64,000 bases of DNA, from assembly GCF_900312745.1 (NCBI RefSeq), contig NZ_OMPD01000014.1, positions 2,728,001-2,792,000 on the forward strand, written 5' to 3'. The notes under the pieces were generated by a model. The model saw only the letters and a program-made list of their open reading frames with translations. It was not told where the DNA came from and ran no database searches. This document shows, piece after piece, positions 15,883 to 23,509 of this stretch. This DNA comes from Aquimarina sp. AU58 (GTDB taxonomy: Bacteria; Bacteroidota; Bacteroidia; Flavobacteriales; Flavobacteriaceae). The translations under genes and the position numbers were made by a program. The first letter of the stretch is position 1; every line of letters begins with the position of its first letter.

Positions 15883-17760
15883 ATGAAAAAAACATTAGCC
15901 AAGATTTCCATTGGTGTATTATTAATTGGTTGTGGAACCAATACTCCTACAAATGATATAGCAACAAATGTACCTATAGCAACAGCCATAGATTTAACTC
16001 AGGTAAAAGACGATAAAGTTCCAGTTACTATAAATCCAGGACGCTTTATTCAGGACACCGTAAAATATCGTATTCCCAAAGTGGTGCAGGGAACTTATGC
16101 TGTAAGTGATTTTGGGAAATTTGTAGATGATTTTAAAGCTTTTGATTATCAGGGAAACGAAATTAAAACAGAAAAAGAAGACACCAATACATGGTTGATT
16201 GCAAATGCCAAGCAGCTTGATAAAATTAGCTATCTGGTCAATGATACTTATGATATAGAAAACACAGATGTCGGCACACCTTTCTCTCCTTCTGGAACCA
16301 ATATAGAGCCAGACAATTATGTGTTAAATCTTCATGGATTTATAGGATATTTTGATGTGCTGAAAAATAATCAGTATGCATTAGAGGTAAAAGCGCCATC
16401 GGAAATGAAGAGAACCTCTGCTTTGCCTAATGCAGGATCAATAGTTAATGAGGATAAAGCAGTTACTACAGATAAATATTTGGCAACACGGTATTTTGAA
16501 ATTACAGATAACCCAATGATGTATGGAAATCTTGATGTCGAAGAATTTATGGTTGGGGATATCAAAATTGTGCTCAGTATATATTCTCCGAATAAAGTAC
16601 ATACAGCGGCTAAGATAAAAGAAACGGTATTTAAAATGATGAAAGGGCAAAAGGCATACCTTGGAGATATCAATAGTACGCCTCGTTATGATATATATTT
16701 ATATTTAGCACCCAGCACAGAAACTGCTCCGACAGGATTTGGAGCATTAGAGCATCATACATCTACAGTCGTAGTATTACCAGAGCAAATGCCTGATGAA
16801 GCATTGGCATCTGCAATGATTGATGTAGTTTCTCATGAATTCTTCCATATTGTAACCCCTCTTAGTGTGCATTCTGAAGATGTACATTACTTCGATTATG
16901 ACAAACCTACTTTTTCAAAACATTTATGGATGTATGAAGGAGTAACCGAATATTTTGCAACCTTATTTCAGGTTCATCAGGGATTGGTAGAAGAGCAGGA
17001 GTTTTATGATAAAATTATGGGTAAAATTCAGAGTGCAAGTGGATTTGATGATACAATGAGTTTTACGGTAATGAGTGAAAATATATTGGATCAACCTTAT
17101 GCTGCTAACTATGTTAATGTATATGAAAAAGGAGCATTAATAGGCATGTGTATTGATATTCTAATGCGTGAAGAAAGTAATGGGAATCGAGGAATCCTGT
17201 CTTTGATGAAAGAGTTATCTCTTAAATATGGTAAAAACAAACCTTTTAACGATGATAAAATTATAGAAGAGATTACGGCAATGACTTATCCAGCTATTGG
17301 TGAATTTTTGAAAACTCATGTTGTAGGAAAAACTCCTATTAACTATGAAGAATTCTTTAAAAAAGTTGGGTTATCAGTAGAATCAGAAAGAGTAGAAACA
17401 AATTATATCCAAAATTCTGGAGTTTTAATTGTAGCTGGAAATCAGGAAAAAGGAACTATCTTTTTTACAGATTTAGTTTCTGATAATAGTTTCTGGGCAG
17501 AAAATGGAGCGAAACCAAACGATGATATTGTAGAAGTAAATGGTACTAAATTGACATTGCAGAATGCTAATAATATACTAGGTGCGACTTTTCAATGGCA
17601 AGAAGGAGATGATATTGAAGTTAAACTTAATAGGGCAGGAGAAGAAGTTGTTATTAAAACTAAGGTAACTAAATCTTTTACCAAAGGGAAAAAACTTAAA
17701 GCAATTGATAATTCTACAAAAGAGCAATCAGAGCTTAGAAAAGCTTGGTTAAAAGGATAG
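15883..17760 (+). CDS. M61-family (glycyl aminopeptidase-like) lipoprotein peptidase with PDZ domain
   Basis: The protein has 625 residues. The lipobox LLIGC predicts lipidation at Cys17. The N-terminal beta domain (about 40-240) is followed by the zinc-peptidase core: HEFFH (His318, Glu319, His322) and the third ligand Glu352 in MYEGVTEYFA. A PDZ-like domain lies at about 490-600 (ILIVAGNQEKGTIFF onward, with NDDIVEVNG). M61 enzymes remove N-terminal residues, preferring Gly or Ala. It is probably anchored at the periplasmic or outer-membrane surface and used in peptide scavenging. It is a single-gene unit ended by a bidirectional terminator. Confidence 0.92.
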   Translation: MKKTLAKISIGVLLIGCGTNTPTNDIATNVPIATAIDLTQVKDDKVPVTINPGRFIQDTVKYRIPKVVQGTYAVSDFGKFVDDFKAFDYQGNEIKTEKEDTNTWLIANAKQLDKISYLVNDTYDIENTDVGTPFSPSGTNIEPDNYVLNLHGFIGYFDVLKNNQYALEVKAPSEMKRTSALPNAGSIVNEDKAVTTDKYLATRYFEITDNPMMYGNLDVEEFMVGDIKIVLSIYSPNKVHTAAKIKETVFKMMKGQKAYLGDINSTPRYDIYLYLAPSTETAPTGFGALEHHTSTVVVLPEQMPDEALASAMIDVVSHEFFHIVTPLSVHSEDVHYFDYDKPTFSKHLWMYEGVTEYFATLFQVHQGLVEEQEFYDKIMGKIQSASGFDDTMSFTVMSENILDQPYAANYVNVYEKGALIGMCIDILMREESNGNRGILSLMKELSLKYGKNKPFNDDKIIEEITAMTYPAIGEFLKTHVVGKTPINYEEFFKKVGLSVESERVETNYIQNSGVLIVAGNQEKGTIFFTDLVSDNSFWAENGAKPNDDIVEVNGTKLTLQNANNILGATFQWQEGDDIEVKLNRAGEEVVIKTKVTKSFTKGKKLKAIDNSTKEQSELRKAWLKG

Positions 17761-17773
17761 ATATTTATAAAAC

Positions 17774-17814
17774 AAAACTAAAAAAGGCCCTATACAAGGG
17801 CCTTTTTTAGTTTT
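17774..17814. terminator. Bidirectional terminator between the M61 and PPK2 genes
   Basis: Perfect 17-base arms (17774-17790 and 17798-17814, core AAAAAAGGCCC/GGGCCTTTTTT) surround a 7-base loop. It serves both convergent genes. The stem overlaps the first bases of the PPK2 stop codon at 17813-17815. Confidence 0.92.
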
Positions 17815-18619
17815 AAATAACTTCTTCATCTTTGTAAGGAATTGTATTTAAAACATATTGTATAGCTTTAATTCGCGCTTCGGTTTTACGATCAGCCTCG
17901 ATAATAACCCAGGGAGAAAGCTCGGTATTCGTTTTTTCAAACATTTTAACCTTATACTTAGTATATTCTTCCCAGAGTTCTTGAGCCTTTTCATCTACAG
18001 GGGTCATTTTCCATTTTTTTAAAGGACTTGATTTGATATCTTTAAAACGAGCAGCTTGTTCTTCTTTGGTGATAGAAAAATAAAACTTAATGAGATAAGT
18101 GTCAGATTCTAATATCATTCTTTCAAAATCGTTTACCTGCCCCATAAATGTTGTATACTGATTTTCGGTACAAAACCCATTAACAGGTTCTACAACCGCC
18201 CGATTATACCAGCTACGATCAAAAAGAACCATTTCTCCTGGTGTAGGCAATTGATTTACATAACGCTGAAAATACCATTGCCCTTCTTCTTCACTAGTAG
18301 GTTTTGGCAATGCTACAATTCGAAAATGCCTGGGGTTTATATGAGAAGTAATTCGGCGTATTGCCCCGCCTTTTCCTGCAGCATCACGGCCTTCAAAAAT
18401 AATTACTATTTTTTTCTCATTTTTTATGCTCCAGTTTTGTAATTTGATAAGTTCGGCCTGGAGCTCTTTTAATTGTATCTCATATTTAACCATCCTCAAT
18501 ACTTTTTCAACATCAGTCTTTTTATCCATAAACAGATATTTTAAACCAATGGGAGAGTTTAGGATTTCCAAATCTTCTTTAGAAAGGTTAATATGTTTTG
18601 TTTTTTGAGTTGTCTTCAT
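17813..18619 (-). CDS. ppk2: Polyphosphate kinase 2 family protein (second of tandem pair)
   Basis: The protein has 268 residues and one PPK2 domain. Walker A is EGRDAAGKGGA, and the Walker B/lid region is FDRSWYNRAVVEPVNGFC. PPK2 enzymes transfer phosphate between polyphosphate and nucleoside di- or monophosphates. Its start codon is three bases from the stop of the upstream paralogue, so the two genes form a translationally close operon. Spacing and similarity point to tandem duplication; nucleotide preference may have diverged. It is cytoplasmic. Confidence 0.93.
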   Translation of the reverse strand: MKTTQKTKHINLSKEDLEILNSPIGLKYLFMDKKTDVEKVLRMVKYEIQLKELQAELIKLQNWSIKNEKKIVIIFEGRDAAGKGGAIRRITSHINPRHFRIVALPKPTSEEEGQWYFQRYVNQLPTPGEMVLFDRSWYNRAVVEPVNGFCTENQYTTFMGQVNDFERMILESDTYLIKFYFSITKEEQAARFKDIKSSPLKKWKMTPVDEKAQELWEEYTKYKVKMFEKTNTELSPWVIIEADRKTEARIKAIQYVLNTIPYKDEEVI

Positions 18620-18622
18620 TCA

Positions 18623-19468
18623 TCAAATATCTATTTGTTCAATATATCTATAGTACCTTAGAATCACGTTAGGATCAGGAAGTAATGTAGTTTTTGCCTT
18701 TGATTTACCTGTATAGTCAAATCTCGATAATACATACCTCATGCTTTCTAAACGAGCAGTTTTCTTACTATTGGTTTTTACAATAACCCAAGGGCTAAAT
18801 GTTGTATGGGTTTTTGAGAACATTTGTTCTTTGTATTTAGTGTATTTATTCCAGAGTTGTTGCCCTTTCATATCTACAGGGCTAAATTTCCATACTTTTA
18901 ATGGGTTTTGTAGTCTTGCATCAAAACGTTTTTTCTGCTCTTCTTTCGATATCGAGAACCAAAACTTGATTACTATAATCCCATCTTCATATAGCATATG
19001 TTCAAATTCGGGAACCTGCACCATAAAATTTTTATATTGTTTATTGGAGCAAAACCCCATAACAGGTTCTACAACAGCACGATTATACCAGCTACGATCA
19101 AAAAAAACAATCTCTCCCGGATTAGGCAATTCTTTAATGTACCTTCTAAAATACCACTGTCCTTTTTCGACTTCGGTAGGTTTTGACAACGCAACAATAC
19201 GCATAGAACGAGGATTAAGATGCTCTGTGAAACGTTTTATAGATCCTCCTTTACCGGCAGCATCTCTGCCTTCAAAAATTACTGCAACACGCAACTTCTT
19301 TTTTGCAATCCATTGTTGAAGGTTTACCAATTCTCCTTGTAGGGAACGTAATTCTTCTTCATATCGAAGTTTCTGTAATATTTTTTTGATATTGATGTTT
19401 TTTTGATCTGCAAGACTGATCAAATGTTTCCGTTTTTTGACTTGATTTAACTCTTCAAGTGTAAACAT
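18623..19468 (-). CDS. ppk2: Polyphosphate kinase 2 family protein (first of tandem pair)
   Basis: The protein has 281 residues. Walker A is EGRDAAGKGGS and the second motif is FDRSWYNRAVVEPVMGFC, followed by a SISKEEQKKRF segment and the basic C-terminal region. It is the promoter-proximal member of the pair. The proteins share the same motif order throughout and differ mainly in the first 40 and last 25 residues. The likely role is NTP regeneration from polyphosphate, or polyphosphate synthesis. Confidence 0.93.
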   Translation of the reverse strand: MFTLEELNQVKKRKHLISLADQKNINIKKILQKLRYEEELRSLQGELVNLQQWIAKKKLRVAVIFEGRDAAGKGGSIKRFTEHLNPRSMRIVALSKPTEVEKGQWYFRRYIKELPNPGEIVFFDRSWYNRAVVEPVMGFCSNKQYKNFMVQVPEFEHMLYEDGIIVIKFWFSISKEEQKKRFDARLQNPLKVWKFSPVDMKGQQLWNKYTKYKEQMFSKTHTTFSPWVIVKTNSKKTARLESMRYVLSRFDYTGKSKAKTTLLPDPNVILRYYRYIEQIDI

Positions 19469-19593
19469 AAAGTTTATAATTTATTATTCTGTAAGTAGTG
19501 ATTAAAGGTAAAAATAAAATGAATTTTATCGAACTATAGTAACAATTCTTTAGCATAAAAAACTTGAAGAGTATATTTATATTGTTTTTCCGG

Positions 19594-20037
19594 TTACACT
19601 TTCCAGAAAAACCTTTCTTTGGCTTTTGATTTTGCTCCTGTTTTTTTATAAAAGTTGATGGCATCTGTATTAAAATCCGGAGTTTGCCACTGAATAATAG
19701 TACAGCCTTCTGATATAGCAAATTCTTTTACCATAGCCATTATTTTTGTGCCAATTCCTTTTCCTCGCGTTTCTTCTTTAAGATATAAACAATCGAGATA
19801 GATATAAAAATCAGCATCCCAGGTCGAGAACTGTTTCATAAAAGTTGCATACCCCAAAAGCTCGTTATTTTGTTCTACAACAACACACTTTAGGGCATTC
19901 TCTGACCCGAAAAGATATTGCAAAAGTAACATTGCTTTCTTATTAGAATCAAATGTTGTTTTTTCATATATAGCATGAGCTTTACACAGTAAAACAATTT
20001 GTTTAATATCTCCTTCTTTTGCAAATCTAATAATCAT
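19594..20037 (-). CDS. GNAT-family N-acetyltransferase
   Basis: About 147 residues from the ATG giving MIIRFAKEGD; an in-frame start at 20058 would overlap the rhodanese stop codon. The acetyl-CoA loop is EETRGKGIGTKIM (the R/Q-x-x-G-x-G/A pattern), followed by the DFNTDAINFYKKTGAK C-terminal helix. It resembles small polyamine/diamine-type or aminoglycoside-like GNATs; the substrate is unknown. It follows the rhodanese gene by about 10 bases or overlaps it, so it is almost certainly in the same operon, divergent from a LysR gene. Confidence 0.88.
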   Translation of the reverse strand: MIIRFAKEGDIKQIVLLCKAHAIYEKTTFDSNKKAMLLLQYLFGSENALKCVVVEQNNELLGYATFMKQFSTWDADFYIYLDCLYLKEETRGKGIGTKIMAMVKEFAISEGCTIIQWQTPDFNTDAINFYKKTGAKSKAKERFFWKV

Positions 20038-20047
20038 ATTTTTGTTT

Positions 20048-20440
20048 TTAACATGCACATCGAATTAAGGAACCTTCAGAGGGTTTGGTTCCCTGTGTGG
20101 CGTATCCATCAAATTTCCACCATTCAATACCCCCTATTAATTCTTTTACTTTAAACCCAAGTCTGGCCATACGTAATGCTCCTTTGGTCGAAGCATTACA
20201 ACCTATACCATCACAATAACAAATATAAGTTTTTGTTTTATCAAGATGAGCCGTGTTTTCTACTGTCATTTCCTGATGAGGTAGGTTAATAGCAGTTGGG
20301 ATATGTTCTTTTTTATACCCAAAAGATTGTCTGGCATCGACCACTACGATATTTTCTTCTTTTTCGAGGGCATTAAATAAGTCAGAAGGATCCATTTCAT
20401 AAGCTAATTTGTTTTCGTAAAATTTAATTTGATTTTCCAT
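20048..20440 (-). CDS. Single-domain rhodanese-like protein
   Basis: This 130-residue protein is one rhodanese domain: VVDARQSFGYKKEHIPTAINLPH, then the active-site loop after ICYCDGIGCNAST, where the YC cysteine is the expected persulfide-carrying residue. GGIEWWKFDGYAT closes the fold. It is a cytoplasmic sulfurtransferase or sulfur carrier. Two Cys near the C terminus (CAC) are unusual and could bind metal or take part in relay. It is first in an operon with the GNAT gene, and a LysR regulator is divergent. Confidence 0.9.
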   Translation of the reverse strand: MENQIKFYENKLAYEMDPSDLFNALEKEENIVVVDARQSFGYKKEHIPTAINLPHQEMTVENTAHLDKTKTYICYCDGIGCNASTKGALRMARLGFKVKELIGGIEWWKFDGYATQGTKPSEGSLIRCAC

Positions 20441-20560
20441 AGTTCTGCGCTTTTATTTTGTCAAATGTAATATCAATTCATTGCTTTTTCCTATGTTTAT
20501 AGATGAATGATTCGATACTGTAATTGAAATATTTTCACATTCGGTACCATAGTATTATTG

Positions 20561-20568
20561 TAGTTTTG
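20561..20568 (+). promoter_or_regulatory. -7 element of the LysR gene
   Basis: TAGTTTTG fits TAnnTTTG and ends five bases before the ATG at 20574, implying a leaderless or nearly leaderless transcript. No TTG -33 element is visible at the expected distance. Confidence 0.4.
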
Positions 20569-20573
20569 TTGGT

Positions 20574-21464
20574 ATGGATATTAAGTATTTCAGACTTATA
20601 AAAACTATTACAGAAGAGGGTAATATTGCTAACTCATCAGAGCGATTGTTTTTAACGCAATCGGCATTAAGTCATCAATTAAAAGAATTAGAAGGAAGAT
20701 TAGGTTTTAAAGTATTTCATAGAACCAGAAATAAATGGAAACTAACAGAAGAAGGCCGGGAATTGTATAGAGTGGCTAATGAAGTACTCGAAACTATTGA
20801 GCAAGGATTTAATACGATCCAACAAATAAAAACGGGATCTAAAGGAAATATTAAAGTAAGTACAGAGTGTTATTCTTTTTATCAGGGATTACCGGGATTC
20901 ATTCAAAAAATGAGAATGCTATACCCTCAAATTGATGTAGATCTTATTCTTGAAGCCACACATCAACCGATTTCAAAACTATTATCAAACGAAATTGATA
21001 TTGCTTTGGTAACTTCTATACCTGCAAATGATCGATTATCAAGTATTACATTGTTTGAAGATGAAACGTATGCTGTTATGCACAAAGAACATAGGTATGG
21101 TAAAGCCGAATATTTAAGTGCTAGTGACTTTGCAAATGTTCATTTGATCATTCATTCTTTCCCTTTAGAAACAGTATCTGTTTATGAGCAATTCTTAAAA
21201 CCCAATAGTATAACCCCTATAAAAATTTCTGCTATCCCGCTTACCGAAGTTTCTTTAGAAATGGTGAATGCCAATATGGGAATCATATGCATGCCAAAAT
21301 GGGCATTAAAATCACTCAAAATGCCTAGAGATTTAATATTTAAAAGCATTGGGAAGCATGGGGTAAAAAGAACCCATTATCTGGCTGTTAGAAAAGAAGA
21401 TGTACATAAAAAATATATTAATGATTTTATTTCGAGTTTTAAGGAGGAGTTTCTGGGGATGTGA
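20574..21464 (+). CDS. LysR-family transcriptional regulator
   Basis: The protein has 296 residues. The N-terminal winged HTH shows GNIANSSERLFLTQSALSHQ and LGFKVFHRTRNKWKLTEEG. A linker helix and the two-lobed effector-binding domain (about 90-296) follow. The pattern resembles MetR-like members, but the effector is unknown. It is divergent from the rhodanese-GNAT operon with a 133-base spacer, the usual layout for a LysR protein that controls its neighbour. Confidence 0.93.
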   Translation: MDIKYFRLIKTITEEGNIANSSERLFLTQSALSHQLKELEGRLGFKVFHRTRNKWKLTEEGRELYRVANEVLETIEQGFNTIQQIKTGSKGNIKVSTECYSFYQGLPGFIQKMRMLYPQIDVDLILEATHQPISKLLSNEIDIALVTSIPANDRLSSITLFEDETYAVMHKEHRYGKAEYLSASDFANVHLIIHSFPLETVSVYEQFLKPNSITPIKISAIPLTEVSLEMVNANMGIICMPKWALKSLKMPRDLIFKSIGKHGVKRTHYLAVRKEDVHKKYINDFISSFKEEFLGM

Positions 21465-21624
21465 TTTCCGTTTTTTATTTAAAAACGGTCTAATTAAATG
21501 CTTCAAATGGCTGCATACCAAATAATCAACAAAATTCACTGTCGATTTGTTAATTACTTTGTAGAAAGGCTGTTTTAATTTTGTAAGTGAAACCTTATAT
21601 TAGCAGGCATTCTACCCTATATTT

Positions 21625-23484
21625 ATGAGCAAAGAAACCAAATATACCGAAGATAATATACGATCCCTCGACTGGAAAGAACATATACGTATGCGACCCG
21701 GAATGTATATCGGGAAACTAGGTGATGGTTCTTCTGCAGATGATGGTATCTATATTTTAGTAAAAGAGGTACTCGACAATTCGATTGATGAGTATGTAAT
21801 GGGAGCGGGCAAGACGATTGAAATCTCTATTCAAGGAGAAAAAGTAGTTGTTCGAGATTATGGACGTGGGATTCCGCTAGGCAAAGTGGTAGACGTAGTT
21901 TCTAAAATGAATACTGGAGGTAAATATGATTCTAGAGCATTTAAAAAATCTGTAGGACTAAATGGTGTAGGTACAAAAGCAGTTAATGCATTATCTACAT
22001 TCTTTAGAGTAGAGTCTACGCGTGACGGTAAATCAGCTTCGGCAGAATTCGAAAAAGGAAATCTCACCAATCAGGAAACATTAGAAGAAACTTCTCGAAG
22101 AAGAGGAACCAAAGTGTCCTTTGTGCCAGATAGTACCATATTTAAGCATTACAAGTATCGTGCTGAGTATGTAGCCAAAATGCTTAAAAACTATGTGTAC
22201 CTTAATCCTGGTTTAACCATTATCTTTAATGGAGAGAAATATTTTTCAGAAAATGGATTAAGAGATCTTTTGTCCGACAATATAAAAGAAGAGGATAGAT
22301 TATATGATATTGTTCATCTCAAGGGTGATGATATAGAAATTGCTATTACACATAGTAAAACACAATATAGTGAAGAGTACCATTCTTTTGTAAATGGTCA
22401 GCATACCACCCAAGGAGGGACACATCAGGCAGCATTTCGAGAGGCTGTAGTAAAAACAATTAGAGAGTTTTATGGTAAAAATTATGAAGCCAGTGATATT
22501 CGTAAATCGATTGTATCTGCGATAAGCATCAAAGTGATGGAACCCGTTTTTGAAAGTCAGACCAAGACCAAATTAGGTTCTACAGAAATGGGAGGAGATT
22601 TACCAACGGTTCGAACCTATATTAATGATTTTGTAAAAACTAAATTAGATAACTTTCTTCATAAAAATTCTATTACTGCAGAAAGCTTACAGCGAAAAAT
22701 ATTACAGGCAGAGCGCGAGCGTAAAGATTTATCCGGAATTCGAAAACTAGCAAAAGAAAGAGCAAAAAAAGCCAGTCTACATAATAAGAAATTAAGAGAT
22801 TGTCGTGTTCATCTTACCGATAGTAAGAAAGATCGTAATCTCGAAAGTACTCTGTTTATTACCGAGGGAGATTCTGCAAGTGGATCTATAACCAAATCTA
22901 GGGATGTAAATACTCAGGCAGTTTTTAGCTTACGTGGAAAACCGTTGAATAGCTATAACATGAGTAAAAAGATTGTGTACGAAAATGAAGAATTCAATCT
23001 ATTACAAGCAGCATTAAATATAGAAGAATCATTAGAAGATTTAAGATATAACAATATTGTAATCGCAACAGATGCCGATGTAGATGGAATGCATATACGA
23101 TTGTTGTTAATCACCTTTTTCTTACAGTTCTTTCCCGAAGTAATAAAAGAAGGACATTTATATATATTGCAGACTCCGTTGTTTAGAGTTCGGAACAAAA
23201 AAGAAACAGTCTATTGTTATTCTGAGCAGGAAAGAAGAGACGCTATTGCAAAATTATCGGGTAAACCAGAAATCACACGATTTAAGGGATTAGGTGAGAT
23301 TTCTCCAGATGAATTTGTGCACTTTATAGGGGATGATATACGTTTAGATCCTGTAATGCTGGATAAAGAAAAATCGATTGAAGAATTATTGTCTTTTTAT
23401 ATGGGAAAAAACACACCGCAACGACAAGAATTTATCATAGATAATCTAAAAGTAGAACTGGATACAATAGAGGAAGAATTATAA
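21625..23484 (+). CDS. parE: DNA topoisomerase IV subunit B
   Basis: The protein has 619 residues, the size of flavobacterial ParE rather than GyrB. The GHKL ATPase motifs are EVLDNSIDE, GRGIPLG and GLNGVGTKAVNAL, and QTKTKLGS lies in the transducer. The TOPRIM motifs are ITEGDSASG and DADVDGMHIR. With ParC it decatenates daughter chromosomes in an ATP-dependent reaction. parC follows 25 bases later on the same strand, forming an operon. A TAATTTTG -7-like element is at 21576-21583. Confidence 0.95.
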   Translation: MSKETKYTEDNIRSLDWKEHIRMRPGMYIGKLGDGSSADDGIYILVKEVLDNSIDEYVMGAGKTIEISIQGEKVVVRDYGRGIPLGKVVDVVSKMNTGGKYDSRAFKKSVGLNGVGTKAVNALSTFFRVESTRDGKSASAEFEKGNLTNQETLEETSRRRGTKVSFVPDSTIFKHYKYRAEYVAKMLKNYVYLNPGLTIIFNGEKYFSENGLRDLLSDNIKEEDRLYDIVHLKGDDIEIAITHSKTQYSEEYHSFVNGQHTTQGGTHQAAFREAVVKTIREFYGKNYEASDIRKSIVSAISIKVMEPVFESQTKTKLGSTEMGGDLPTVRTYINDFVKTKLDNFLHKNSITAESLQRKILQAERERKDLSGIRKLAKERAKKASLHNKKLRDCRVHLTDSKKDRNLESTLFITEGDSASGSITKSRDVNTQAVFSLRGKPLNSYNMSKKIVYENEEFNLLQAALNIEESLEDLRYNNIVIATDADVDGMHIRLLLITFFLQFFPEVIKEGHLYILQTPLFRVRNKKETVYCYSEQERRDAIAKLSGKPEITRFKGLGEISPDEFVHFIGDDIRLDPVMLDKEKSIEELLSFYMGKNTPQRQEFIIDNLKVELDTIEEEL

Positions 23485-23509
23485 TTATTAGAAGCCCCAG
23501 AAATTATAT

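Noticed and set aside
18741..19319. Long plus-strand open frame (192 codons) over the first PPK2 gene
   Set aside because: It is antisense to a strongly conserved PPK2 sequence, rich in Cys/Ser/Phe as expected for a shadow frame.
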